From Cohnella fermenti (lineage in GTDB: Bacteria; Bacillota; Bacilli; Paenibacillales; Paenibacillaceae), in contig NZ_SSOB01000002.1 of the NCBI RefSeq assembly GCF_004801405.1, positions 62,001 through 126,000 of the forward strand: a DNA stretch of 64,000 nucleotides. Reading direction: 5' to 3'. The position numbers were made by a program, and so were the translations under genes. A model generated the notes under the pieces. It was not told the origin of the DNA and searched no databases. It saw nothing but the letters and a program-made list of their open reading frames with translations. Positions 7,518 to 15,938 of this stretch are shown in pieces (position 1 is the first letter of the stretch; each line of letters begins with the position of its first letter).

Positions 7518-8150
7518 TTGCATATTCAAGTTTACTCCGACATGGTGTGCCCGTGGTGCCGAATCGGCATGAAGAACCTGGCGGATGCGATCGAGCTGTG
7601 GGCGGACCGCACGGCGGAAGAGATCACGGTCAGCCATCATCCCTTCCTCCTGGACCCTTCCTTGCCCCCGGAGGGACTTCCGTTCAAATCGTCCATGCAG
7701 CGGAAAATCGGGGCGAACCTGGAGGAGATGCTGCGGAGGGTGGCGGAGGCGGGAGCCGGCGTCGGCCTGACGTTCCGGTTCGACCGCGTGACGCGGATGC
7801 CGAACACGGTGCTCGCCCACAGCGTGACCGCGCTGCTCCCGGAGGAGCAGCGGCCGAAGTGGGTCGAGGCGATCATGACCGCCTACTTCGAATTCGGTCG
7901 GGACATCGCGAAGCAAGAGGTGCTGATGGAGGTCGCGACCGATACCGGGCTGAACGCCCATCAACTGGCGACCCAGTTGAAGGATGGCGACGGCCTCGCG
8001 GCGGTCGAACGCGACCTTGAGAAGGCCCGTGCGATGGGCATCTCCGGCGTGCCCTTCTTCGTCGTCGACGGCAAGTTCGGCCTGTCCGGCGCGTATCCGG
8101 CAGCGGAATTCGTGAAGGCGTTCGAGAAGATCTCTTCGAACGGGGCGTAG
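7518..8150 (+). CDS. DsbA/FrnE-family thiol oxidoreductase
   Basis: A 210-residue protein of the FrnE-like branch of the DsbA family: a thioredoxin fold with the N-terminal CPWC motif (Cys11, Cys14 in MHIQVYSDMVCPWCRIGMKN) interrupted by a helical insertion. The C-terminal cis-proline region reads MGISGVPFFVVDGKFGLSGA. No signal peptide is seen, so it is cytosolic, as usual for this branch. The TTG start at 7518 follows GAGGTGAG and places the active site at the expected distance; longer frames upstream run through the intergenic region. It is divergent from the Rrf2 regulator and convergent with the sortase gene. Confidence 0.92.
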   Translation: MHIQVYSDMVCPWCRIGMKNLADAIELWADRTAEEITVSHHPFLLDPSLPPEGLPFKSSMQRKIGANLEEMLRRVAEAGAGVGLTFRFDRVTRMPNTVLAHSVTALLPEEQRPKWVEAIMTAYFEFGRDIAKQEVLMEVATDTGLNAHQLATQLKDGDGLAAVERDLEKARAMGISGVPFFVVDGKFGLSGAYPAAEFVKAFEKISSNGA

Positions 8151-8164
8151 CTCGCGAATCCGGC

Positions 8165-9013
8165 TTATCGCCGCCTGACCGCATGAACGACAAGCCGGCC
8201 GTTCGGATTCGAATAATCGCAGGTGGACAGCGTCAGCAGCTCGTCCTGCGGACCGATTGCCGCATCCGTCCGATAGACGCTTTTCTCCGAGATCGCCGCC
8301 GCAAATTCAAGAAAGCCCCGATCGTCATCGAAGGAGGTCCGAATGTAATCGAAGGCGGTGTCCGTCGTATAGACGGAGAAGACCTCCCATTCGATCTCCT
8401 CGCCGTACATATCGAAGCGAATGACGCGATGCCGGTCGCGGAAGCCGCGATCCATAAACCGGGTCAATCCCTTGAACATCGTTCCGTTCTTCATTCGGTG
8501 GCCGTAGAGAACCAGATTCCGTCTCCCGGCAGCTTCGTCCGGGTCGTTGCGATAATCCATGAAGACGGCCCCGGACGCCCGCTGCTGCCGATCGAAGCCG
8601 TGCTTCAGGTAGAACTCGTTGTCTTCCCCTTGCACCACGGGATAATCGATCGGCGTATCGTCGATCCGAATCCAGCCGACCGCATCTTCATTCTGCGCCA
8701 GCAACTCGCGGAAGGCTTCAGGCAGCGCCGCCTGCACGCGCGAAGCCGGAGGGGGGCCGGCGAGCGGCCGAGCCTCATCCGCCGCTCGACCCGCCGCCGT
8801 CTGCGCCTCTCCGCCCGCCAGCGAGGCTTCCTCCCGTTCCGCCTCCCGGTATCGCTCCCGAATCTCCGCGTAGACGAGCCGGCTCTCCCTTCGGTCCAAG
8901 CCGCCGGCAATCAGCATATACAGCGACCAGCCCAGCGCGAGAGCGGCCGCCAGGGCCGCTCCTCCGAAGACCAGCCTTGCCGCAGGAGCAGCGCTCCCCG
9001 CCGTTCGGCTCAA
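8165..9013 (-). CDS. srtB: Class B sortase
   Basis: 282 residues: an N-terminal membrane helix (about 13-37), a charged linker, and a sortase domain from about 105. The catalytic histidine lies in LVLYGHRMKNGTMF (His172), the catalytic cysteine in LSTCDYSNPNG (Cys265), with the arginine at 273. The YGHRMKNG and TCDYSNPNGR signatures are those of class B. It joins surface proteins to the peptidoglycan cross-bridge by transpeptidation outside the membrane. It overlaps the stop of the upstream secreted-protein gene (ATGA), and the NPKTG-bearing protein two genes upstream is the obvious substrate, so this is a dedicated sortase. Confidence 0.95.
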   Translation of the reverse strand: MSRTAGSAAPAARLVFGGAALAAALALGWSLYMLIAGGLDRRESRLVYAEIRERYREAEREEASLAGGEAQTAAGRAADEARPLAGPPPASRVQAALPEAFRELLAQNEDAVGWIRIDDTPIDYPVVQGEDNEFYLKHGFDRQQRASGAVFMDYRNDPDEAAGRRNLVLYGHRMKNGTMFKGLTRFMDRGFRDRHRVIRFDMYGEEIEWEVFSVYTTDTAFDYIRTSFDDDRGFLEFAAAISEKSVYRTDAAIGPQDELLTLSTCDYSNPNGRLVVHAVRRR

Positions 9014-9990
9014 TATTCCGTCAACGCAATCACATCGGAGATGGACGAGCCGATCCAGCCCGTCGTGCCCGACGGGGAGTACATCTCCGTGCCGCAGCCG
9101 ATGAAGTTGAGCGCATAATCGTCCGGGTCCGTCGAGAACCCGGCGGACGGATAAGCGGCATTCAGGTCGGCGATCGCATTCAATAGATTTTCCTTCGTGA
9201 TGTAGGCTCCATACCAGTCGTTCGTTCCCGTCCCGTTCGAGTATTGCGAGCTTGGATGCTTCGTCGCGTACCTTGCATTGTCCGTCAGGTGAGTCACGAT
9301 ATTATAATTCGTCGTGCCTCCCGTGTCCTGCAGGAACGTCTCGGCCTGCAGGCCGCGGCTGTCCCAGAGCGAGACGACGTACCAGATCGACTTGTTGGTC
9401 GATGTATCGGCCAGGGAGACGAAGAGCTGGCCGTACTGCACGATTCCGCTGCCCAGACGGTCGCTGGCCCCGAGCTTGTAATGGGTCTGCAAGCGCAGCA
9501 TCGCATCCGCTCCGTAGAGCGAGGAGGACCACGGCCGAACGTTCAACGAGTCCCACCGGTAAGCCAACTGCATTCCGTAAATATCTCCCGGCGGGCTTGT
9601 GTCCGTGCTCGAATCCTTATGCACCTGGAACCCCATGCTCGTTCCCGTCGCCTGGCAGGCGTTCGAGCCGTACCAGGAGTTGTCGATGCCCCGCTGCCAA
9701 TCGCCGGCCGGGCTCGGCACGACCAGACCCGTGAAGTCCTCGACCGACCAGGCAATCGCAGAAGACAGCGCACCGCTCCCCAGTCCGTATGCATAACATA
9801 CCGTCTGATTGGCCGGAATGCCGGTGCTATCCGTCGCCGTGTGCCCCGCAATTCCCGTCAGAGCGGGACTCTGATAATGGAAGTCCAACGTGGTCGCCGA
9901 TGCGGACGGCAAGGGCGCCGTCCATGCGGCGGCCAGCACAATCGCAAGAACGGCAGCCGCCTTGCGCAAGTTCAACGTTCGCTTCGTCAT
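9010..9990 (-). CDS. Secreted protein of unknown function, sortase operon
   Basis: A 326-residue protein with a Sec signal peptide (KAAAVLAIVLAAAWTAPLPS, probable cleavage after SASA at about residue 32) and no membrane anchor or sorting motif. The mature protein is rich in Trp, Tyr, Ser and Gly (for example YAYGLGSGALSSAIAWSVED and LAYRWDSLNVRPW) and looks like an extended beta-sandwich. I recognise no family. It is encoded between the NPKTG protein and the sortase and overlaps the latter by four bases, so it is co-translated. It may associate non-covalently with the anchored protein. Confidence 0.85.
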   Translation of the reverse strand: MTKRTLNLRKAAAVLAIVLAAAWTAPLPSASATTLDFHYQSPALTGIAGHTATDSTGIPANQTVCYAYGLGSGALSSAIAWSVEDFTGLVVPSPAGDWQRGIDNSWYGSNACQATGTSMGFQVHKDSSTDTSPPGDIYGMQLAYRWDSLNVRPWSSSLYGADAMLRLQTHYKLGASDRLGSGIVQYGQLFVSLADTSTNKSIWYVVSLWDSRGLQAETFLQDTGGTTNYNIVTHLTDNARYATKHPSSQYSNGTGTNDWYGAYITKENLLNAIADLNAAYPSAGFSTDPDDYALNFIGCGTEMYSPSGTTGWIGSSISDVIALTEY

Positions 9991-10026
9991 CCTTCTTCCC
10001 CTCCTGTTGCGTGTAGTTGCCGCCGT

Positions 10027-10866
10027 TTAAGCCTTCTGCCCCGCCTTGCCGACAGCTCGGCGCGAAGCGAGAACAAGCGCAAGCAACGAAGCGGCGGCAA
10101 TCGCCGCGTAGATGCCCAGCCCGGCGTCTCCCGTCTTCGGGTTGGAAGCGGGGGCTCCTGTTGCTCTCGTTGCGCTCGACAGTCCCGCCTCCAGCGATGC
10201 TTGGGCCCCGTTGACCGACAACAAGGTATAGCCGTATTCGGCATCGCCTTGCGAGGAGGCGCCTGTGGAGAAGTAGGCCTTGCCGTCCGCGAACAGGCCG
10301 TCCGGAAGCTTCGACAGGTCCGCTTCGATGGCCGTGCCGTTGACCGTCAGTTGTTCGCCCGAAGCGCTGAAGGAGATCCGCAGCTTCCCGTCCCAATCGA
10401 CCCGGGTCGCTCCCAGTCCCATGAACCCGCTGCCCGGCGAGAGCAGGTACGTCTCCACGTCGATCTGCTTGGCGTCGTACGGCCGCATGAGAACGACGAC
10501 CCCTTGCGCCTTGTCCGGATGGTCGAGGGAGAAGAACGACGGCTTGTCGAGCAAGTTGACGTTAAACCAATGGTCGGCGCCTTCGCTGCCCAATCCGGCG
10601 ATTTTGTCGACCTGCAGCTCCGCCTCGAAGGAATCGGCATCGACGGCCGCGTTCAGCACGAGACCGACGGCGCTTCCTTCCGCAGAGTCATAGGCACCGT
10701 TGCCTTGAAGTTGAATACCCGCTGCGACATCCTGAACATTCATCGCGCCCCATTCGCCATTGACCTTGCCGCCCCCCAGCAGCGACCAATCCGAAGAAGC
10801 GGCCGAAGCTGAAGAAGCGAACAACAGTATAAGTGCCGCGATACCGACATAAATTTTTTTCATCAT
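10027..10866 (-). CDS. NPKTG-anchored surface protein (class B sortase substrate)
   Basis: A 279-residue exported protein. The signal peptide runs MMKKIYVGIAALILLFASSA; a domain of about 200 residues has the strand pattern of a concanavalin/LamG-like sandwich (SDWSLLGGGKVNGEWGAMN, GLVLNAAVDADSFEAELQV). The C-terminal sorting signal is NPKTG at 242-246, followed by a hydrophobic helix and the basic tail SRRAVGKAGQKA. NPKTG fits class B-type recognition rather than LPXTG. The first ATG of the MM pair (10866) is 11 bases after GGAGG at 10878-10882. It is first in a three-gene operon with the secreted protein and the sortase. Confidence 0.88.
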   Translation of the reverse strand: MMKKIYVGIAALILLFASSASAASSDWSLLGGGKVNGEWGAMNVQDVAAGIQLQGNGAYDSAEGSAVGLVLNAAVDADSFEAELQVDKIAGLGSEGADHWFNVNLLDKPSFFSLDHPDKAQGVVVLMRPYDAKQIDVETYLLSPGSGFMGLGATRVDWDGKLRISFSASGEQLTVNGTAIEADLSKLPDGLFADGKAYFSTGASSQGDAEYGYTLLSVNGAQASLEAGLSSATRATGAPASNPKTGDAGLGIYAAIAAASLLALVLASRRAVGKAGQKA

Positions 10867-10997
10867 TTGTCCCTTGCCTCCATTATCGAGAATCATGCCA
10901 TCCTGGTCCGGAGTTTCGAAAATACTTCAGCGACGCACCCATCCACATCCACCATTCACCCTTCATCGATTGCCGGCAAACACCCCATTTTCCGAAT

Positions 10998-11011
10998 TGG
11001 TAACGCTTTCA
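10998..11011 (-). promoter_or_regulatory. cre-like site (CcpA/LacI family)
   Basis: On the - strand the sequence reads TGAAAGCGTTACCA, one mismatch from the cre consensus TGWAANCGNTNWCA. It lies about 130 bp upstream of the sortase-substrate start and inside the 280-bp gap after the rhamnosidase stop. The rest of 10867-11146 shows no gene. It suggests carbon-catabolite control of the surface-protein operon. Confidence 0.45.
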
Positions 11012-11146
11012 TATTAGGCCCCGTCGAATACTCATCCCTCCTCGCCTTCGTCTACGATCGGCAGAGCGACCGGAGCCGGACAGGAACGCGCCAAATTCGC
11101 GTATCCCGCCCGACGCTTCGTCAACAACCCGCTCCCGCTTCCGGCC

Positions 11147-13570
11147 TTATTGCCTCGCAGCGACGGCCGCCGCCCGGCATGACGCCTGCACCGGCAATGA
11201 CGCATCGGCGTATTGCTGCCTGCTCCCGTCCGGCAGCAGCAACTCGACGGGAATGCCCTGCGGCGCTTCTACCGTCAGTCGGAACTCCCCGTCATCCGCG
11301 ATCCGCCAGTCAACGCTTACGAGACCGTGCCGGGTGGCCACCTTGCCGCGGGCCCACTGCAGCGGACCTACGGACGGCGCGACGATTATCGCGTCAAATC
11401 CGGGCAATGCGGGCTTCACGCCCAGAATCTCCGCCGGGAACTCGTATAGCGGAACGGCTCCCCATCCGTGGCAATCGCTGCGCTGCGTGACCAGGTCCTC
11501 CATCCACGTCGTCAAGCTAAGCGCGACCTGGTCGGTCCACTTCTTCCACAGCGGGAACGAAGCCTCGTACATGCCCGACTTGGCCAGCGCCCGGAACAGG
11601 AAGTAGGACATGGAGAAGGACACTTGGGCAAGCGAACCGTCGGCAAGCACGCTCCGCATAAGGGATTGCGCCAGCGTCCCTGTCGCCGTGCCGGACAGCA
11701 CCGCCCAGATCTGCGTATGCTGGCTGTATTCCGCGACGGACGGCCCGTCGCGGAACAGCCCGCGCTCCTCCGCGAAGCAGGTTGCCCGCACGGCTTCCCT
11801 CACCCGCTCCGCCCTGCCCGCGAAGTCTCGCGCCGCCTCGCTCCGACCCGTGTGCTCGTTGAGCTCGGCCGCCCTGTCGAGCGCCGCGGCGTACATCAGG
11901 CTGTACACCGTAATAGGGCCGTGGCGGCTCGCCGTCGGAACGCCCCACTGCTCCATCCATTCCGCCACCCAGTCGACGAACGACCAATACCCTTCCGGAG
12001 AGGAGCCGACGAGGCCTTGCCCGTTCTTCTGCCGCTCGAACCAGTCCAGCACCTGCTCCATCGACGGACGGTAACGGACGATCAGCTCGGCATCGCCGAA
12101 GTGCCGATAGTGATCGTGCAGCATGAAGATCCAGTACAGGGAGAAGCCGGGAATGACCTGCCGGAACATGGACGGATAACGGCATTGCAGCATCCCGTTC
12201 GGCAGCATGGAGCTGTGGAAGTCGTGAATGGCGCGACGGGCCAGCCGATCGTCGCCGCTGACCTGGTACGTGAACACGGCCTGCATCATCGTGTCCATCG
12301 TGTACTGCAATTGCTCGTAGAAGGGGCAGTCCTCGTAGGTCTCGTGCATGCAATTGCGCAAGGTGTTCAGGCTGATGGTCCAGAGAGGTCCGAACTCGGG
12401 CTCCGAGCACTCGAATTCGCCGACCGCCTCAAGCGGATAGCCGGTCTCCCGGTAGTTCAGCCCCTTCAGAAGAAGCGGGCGCTCCGCCGTCTCGACCGTC
12501 AGCCGGACATAGCGGAACGTTCGGAACCAGAACGGCTCATAAATCTCCGTCGCTCCTCGCCCGCTCCCCTCCGCCTCGGGCACTCCTGCGACGCGATAAC
12601 TGTCCGAATCGCCCAAGAGGATGCGTCCCGGCGAAGCATCGTCGCGAATCCCTTTGTTCCTCTCCCCGTTCGGCCCCGGCGGGGCTTCATAGCATTCCGA
12701 GCACAGCAGCCTCACCTTCGAGCCCGCTCCGTCCTCCAGCTCAAGCTGAAGGAATCCGGTGACGAGCCGTTCGGCGGCCAAGTCGATGGCGATTCGGCTT
12801 CCCGGAGGCACGAGCAGAGGCTCGCCGCCGCACCATCCGCGCGCCGCCGCGATGTCCGTCCCTTCCGTCCGCATGACGCCGACGAAGCTTCGCGGCTCCT
12901 CGTACAGCAGCGGAATCGGCCTCTCCGTCAAGTACCACGGCGTCAGCTCTCCCGTCGTCGGCAGCGCGGCGGAGCTGACCGGGACGGCAGCGCTCCAGCC
13001 GGAATCGTCATAGTCGACAGCCGTCCAGCCGCGAGGCAGTTGTCCCCCGTCAACCCTCTCCGGGTAGCCCATATAGTGCTTGCCCATCTCGCCTTCCTCA
13101 TACCGGATGGCAGTGTCCCGGCGGCCGCGCCAGGAGCCGTCCGTCGCAACGAACGGCGTCTCCCGGCCGTCCTCCCCGCGCAGCGCCCCTTCCAGCAGGA
13201 AGGCGCCCTGCGCGGAGCGGAAGACGGAGACGGGGCCGGCCGCTCCCATCCGGTGCGGCTCGTGAGCGGCGTAATGCACGACCTTGGCGGCCAATGTATT
13301 CCTTCCAGCCTTGAGCAGAGCAGTCACGTCCGCCGTCTCGTAGTAATGAACGTGCCCGTCCCCCTTGCAGGGGCCGAAGAGAACGGAGGCTCCGTTCAGG
13401 TACAACCGGTAGCGGCTGTCCGCGGAGACGCGCAGGACAAGCCGCCCGCCGGTCGGCACGAAGTCGAAGGTGCGGCGGAAGTAGGCGATCTCGGTTCGCG
13501 CCGCAGCGGGATCGACGGGAAGCTCCCCCGTCCATATCCACTTGGCGCTCCAGTGTCGATTAGTCTCCAT
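11147..13570 (-). CDS. Alpha-L-rhamnosidase (GH78)
   Basis: 807 residues, no signal peptide, hence cytoplasmic. The N-terminal beta-sandwich domains begin WSAKWIWTGELP and contain the carbohydrate-binding-like YRLYLNGASVLFGPCKGDGH. An (alpha/alpha)6 catalytic domain follows, with the GH78 signature YEDCPFYEQLQYTMDTMMQA at about residues 405-425 and WSFVDWVAEW later. GH78 enzymes release L-rhamnose from pectic rhamnogalacturonan and plant glycosides. It is the last gene after a binding protein, Ig-like protein and two permeases on the same strand, so imported rhamnosides would be hydrolysed inside. A repeat-containing gap of 123 bp separates it from the upstream permease. Confidence 0.9.
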   Translation of the reverse strand: METNRHWSAKWIWTGELPVDPAAARTEIAYFRRTFDFVPTGGRLVLRVSADSRYRLYLNGASVLFGPCKGDGHVHYYETADVTALLKAGRNTLAAKVVHYAAHEPHRMGAAGPVSVFRSAQGAFLLEGALRGEDGRETPFVATDGSWRGRRDTAIRYEEGEMGKHYMGYPERVDGGQLPRGWTAVDYDDSGWSAAVPVSSAALPTTGELTPWYLTERPIPLLYEEPRSFVGVMRTEGTDIAAARGWCGGEPLLVPPGSRIAIDLAAERLVTGFLQLELEDGAGSKVRLLCSECYEAPPGPNGERNKGIRDDASPGRILLGDSDSYRVAGVPEAEGSGRGATEIYEPFWFRTFRYVRLTVETAERPLLLKGLNYRETGYPLEAVGEFECSEPEFGPLWTISLNTLRNCMHETYEDCPFYEQLQYTMDTMMQAVFTYQVSGDDRLARRAIHDFHSSMLPNGMLQCRYPSMFRQVIPGFSLYWIFMLHDHYRHFGDAELIVRYRPSMEQVLDWFERQKNGQGLVGSSPEGYWSFVDWVAEWMEQWGVPTASRHGPITVYSLMYAAALDRAAELNEHTGRSEAARDFAGRAERVREAVRATCFAEERGLFRDGPSVAEYSQHTQIWAVLSGTATGTLAQSLMRSVLADGSLAQVSFSMSYFLFRALAKSGMYEASFPLWKKWTDQVALSLTTWMEDLVTQRSDCHGWGAVPLYEFPAEILGVKPALPGFDAIIVAPSVGPLQWARGKVATRHGLVSVDWRIADDGEFRLTVEAPQGIPVELLLPDGSRQQYADASLPVQASCRAAAVAARQ

Positions 13571-13580
13571 AGATTCTCCA

Positions 13581-13675
13581 ATGCTTGTCTTTGTCGGTTG
13601 TGCCTGTCGCGCCCGTTGTGTCTGTCGTGCTTGTTGTGTCTGTCGTTGTCTGTCGTGTCTGTCGTTGTCTGCGAC
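13581..13675. repeat. Degenerate TGTCTGTCGT tandem tract
   Basis: The gap between the rhamnosidase start and the permease stop contains repeated TTGTGTCTGTCGT-like units (the core CTGTCG occurs at least six times). It leaves no room for a gene. It looks like replication slippage of a short GT/CT-rich unit. Confidence 0.6.
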
Positions 13676-13693
13676 TGCTTCCTCCTTCCGCCG

Positions 13694-14527
13694 CTACAGC
13701 TTCAATCCCGCCGAGGTCAAGCCCTCGATGTAGAAGCGATTGGCGAACAGGAACAGGAAGATCAGGGGCAGTGAGGCTACCGTATAGCCCGCGAACAGCA
13801 CGGGCACGTTCGTCGAATAATCGTTATTGAACTTCATGAACAGCCCCGCGGAGATCGTGAACAGCCGTTCGTCCGAGATCGTCGTCATCGGCCAGATGAC
13901 GTCGTTCCAGATGCCGATGATCGTCATCACCGCGAGCGTTCCGAGAATCGGCAGCGACAGCGGCATGCACACCCGCCAATAGGCGTTGAACTCGCTGCAG
14001 CCGTCGAGCCGGGCCGCTTCGAAGATCGCCTCCGGCAGCCCGTTGAAGAAGGCGCGAAGCAGGAAGATCCCCCCTACCGAGCCTCCGATAATTGTCGGGA
14101 TGATGAGCACCAGGTAGGTGTCCAGCATGCCGAGCGAGTTGTAGACCATGTACGTCGGCACGAAGGTCAGCACGCCGGGCACCATCATCAGCGCGATGAC
14201 GGCCATGTACAAGCCCTCTCTTCCGGGGAACCTCATGCGTGCGAACACGTAAGCGGACAAGGAAGACAGGAAGAGCAGCCCGGCGGTGGACACCGCTCCG
14301 ACGAACACGGTATTGAACATATAGCGGTCGACGGCCTTCCAGGCATACGAATAGTTGCCAAGCCACATCGGCAGCGTCGGCAGCCACGGCTGCTGCTTGA
14401 ACGCCGTCACGTCCTTGACCGAGATCCAGAGGGCGATAAACAGCGGGTACAGCAGAAGAATAACGAGAACGATCATCAGCAGATGCATAAGCGATTGCCG
14501 AACGACGATCCGCCTAGCCGTATTCAT
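13694..14527 (-). CDS. Carbohydrate ABC transporter permease (MalG type)
   Basis: 277 residues with six predicted membrane helices. The EAA loop (EAARLDGCSEFNAYWRVCMP) sits at about residues 170-190 and would contact the ATPase. The C-terminus GLTSAGLKL is typical of CUT1 permeases. It pairs with the permease immediately upstream (11-bp gap). No ATPase is encoded nearby, so a shared MsmX-type ATPase must energise it, as known for Bacillus CUT1 systems. The substrate is probably a rhamnose-containing oligosaccharide, judging by the GH78 gene. Confidence 0.93.
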   Translation of the reverse strand: MNTARRIVVRQSLMHLLMIVLVILLLYPLFIALWISVKDVTAFKQQPWLPTLPMWLGNYSYAWKAVDRYMFNTVFVGAVSTAGLLFLSSLSAYVFARMRFPGREGLYMAVIALMMVPGVLTFVPTYMVYNSLGMLDTYLVLIIPTIIGGSVGGIFLLRAFFNGLPEAIFEAARLDGCSEFNAYWRVCMPLSLPILGTLAVMTIIGIWNDVIWPMTTISDERLFTISAGLFMKFNNDYSTNVPVLFAGYTVASLPLIFLFLFANRFYIEGLTSAGLKL

Positions 14528-14538
14528 AGAAGATCACC

Positions 14539-15456
14539 TCAATCGCGGGAGTCGTCGTTCGACTTCATGTATTTGAGCGTCAGCAGCGTCAGGCCGAAGA
14601 TGGCGACGAACATGACCAGGCCGACGGCGCTTGCGTATCCCATCCGGCTGGCGCCGAACGCCTTCAGGTACATGTAGTAGCCCGGAACGTAAGTGTCGTA
14701 GCCCGGACCGCCGCCCGTCAGGACAACCTGCAGGTTGTAATCCTGGATGCCCGCGATGAGGCCGAAGACGAAGAAGTAACGAATCTGGCCCATCAGCAGC
14801 GGCAGGTCGATCGAGGCGATCCGCCTCCACACGCTCGCCCCGTCCAGAACGGACGATTCGATGACCTCGCTCGGAATATTCATGATGCCGGCCATGTAGA
14901 TCAGGACGGCCGTCCCTCCGATCCACGGGAATCCCATGAAGATCAGACTCGGAATGACGGTGGAGGAATCGCCGAGCCAATTGATAATCTGATCCTGCCC
15001 GATAAGCCCCAGGCTCTTGCCCGCCAGCGTGACCAGCCCGTTGATGGGGTCGTAGATGCGTGCCCAGATCATCATGAACACCATGCCTGGGGCAACCATC
15101 GGCAGAAGCAGCAGCATCCGGTAGCGGAACTTCCACTTCGCGCTCTTGAAGGAGAAGATCAACTCGGCGACCAGAAGCGGCACGAATGTGCCGATCAGCA
15201 GCTTGGGCAGGACAATCAGGAACATCGTCGGAATGGAGTGCAAGAAGACGGGATCGGCGAACAGCTCGCGGAAGTTGTCCAATCCGATGTAAGTCTTCTT
15301 GCCGAGCGCGTTCCAGTCGAAGAAGGCGTGGTACATCCCGCTGATCGGCGGGTAGTAGGCGAAGACGATCAATCCGATAAATAAAGGGGACAGCAGCAGA
15401 TACGCCAATCTGGCGTCCCACACTCGTCGAAGCAGCGTTCGTTCCATGGCACTCAT
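14539..15456 (-). CDS. Sugar ABC transporter permease (MalF/UgpA type)
   Basis: 305 residues, six membrane helices, EAA loop ESSVLDGASVWRRIASIDLP at about 215-235, and the YPPISGMYHAFFDWNALG start common to CUT1 permeases. It overlaps the upstream Ig-like protein gene by ATGA and precedes the second permease. Together with the binding protein at 15939-17552 it forms an importer lacking its own ATPase. Confidence 0.93.
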   Translation of the reverse strand: MSAMERTLLRRVWDARLAYLLLSPLFIGLIVFAYYPPISGMYHAFFDWNALGKKTYIGLDNFRELFADPVFLHSIPTMFLIVLPKLLIGTFVPLLVAELIFSFKSAKWKFRYRMLLLLPMVAPGMVFMMIWARIYDPINGLVTLAGKSLGLIGQDQIINWLGDSSTVIPSLIFMGFPWIGGTAVLIYMAGIMNIPSEVIESSVLDGASVWRRIASIDLPLLMGQIRYFFVFGLIAGIQDYNLQVVLTGGGPGYDTYVPGYYMYLKAFGASRMGYASAVGLVMFVAIFGLTLLTLKYMKSNDDSRD

Positions 15457-15917
15457 TCCCCGAATATGTCGTTCATATTGTGTTTGCTCTCCGTCGCCTG
15501 TTCGGGCTTAAGCACGTTCAGCTCGACGTCCTTCGGCTGCTGAATTGCGACGAAGATCGAATCGGATACGTCCTTGAACCGGATTCGTACCCGCCCCTCC
15601 TCCTGAATCCCCTTCAGATACGAATAGGGAAAATACTCGAACGAGACTTGGCCGTCCGCATCCGTCGTTGCCTTGTCCGCCCTCAGATTGCCGGCTCCGA
15701 CGACCAGACCGGTAATGTCATGGCCGGAGACTGGGCGGCCGTCCTTCGTCACGCGCAGCGTCAATCGCACCGGGACGTTCGGATCGGCATGGACGACCGC
15801 CGGCTCTTGCGCGGACAGCTCGATGTCGATGCCGAGCGACCGGACGTAGTCGAACAGCGTCGCGGCTCCGAGTGCGCATACAAAGACGAGCAGCCCGATT
15901 ATCACCTTTTTGTTCAA
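15453..15917 (-). CDS. Small membrane-anchored Ig-like protein in a sugar ABC operon
   Basis: 154 residues: an N-terminal membrane helix (IIGLLVFVCALGAATLFDYV) and a single beta-sandwich of the bacterial Ig-like/Big type (VRLTLRVTKDGRPVSG, TTDADGQVSFEYFPYSY). There is no lipobox and no catalytic motif. The TTG start at 15917 follows AAGGAG at suitable distance; its stop overlaps the first permease. It sits exactly between the binding protein and the permeases, so it is probably a periplasm-facing accessory that docks the lipoprotein or glycan. The fold assignment is by pattern only; the function is unknown. Confidence 0.75.
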   Translation of the reverse strand: MNKKVIIGLLVFVCALGAATLFDYVRSLGIDIELSAQEPAVVHADPNVPVRLTLRVTKDGRPVSGHDITGLVVGAGNLRADKATTDADGQVSFEYFPYSYLKGIQEEGRVRIRFKDVSDSIFVAIQQPKDVELNVLKPEQATESKHNMNDIFGE

Positions 15918-15938
15918 CGTGCGCGACTCCTTCTGGGG

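Noticed and set aside
11468-13774. Long plus-strand open frame over the rhamnosidase
   Set aside because: Antisense to a gene with clear GH78 motifs; it reflects high third-position GC. The same applies to other long frames opposite GH38, the SLH gene and the ABC operons.
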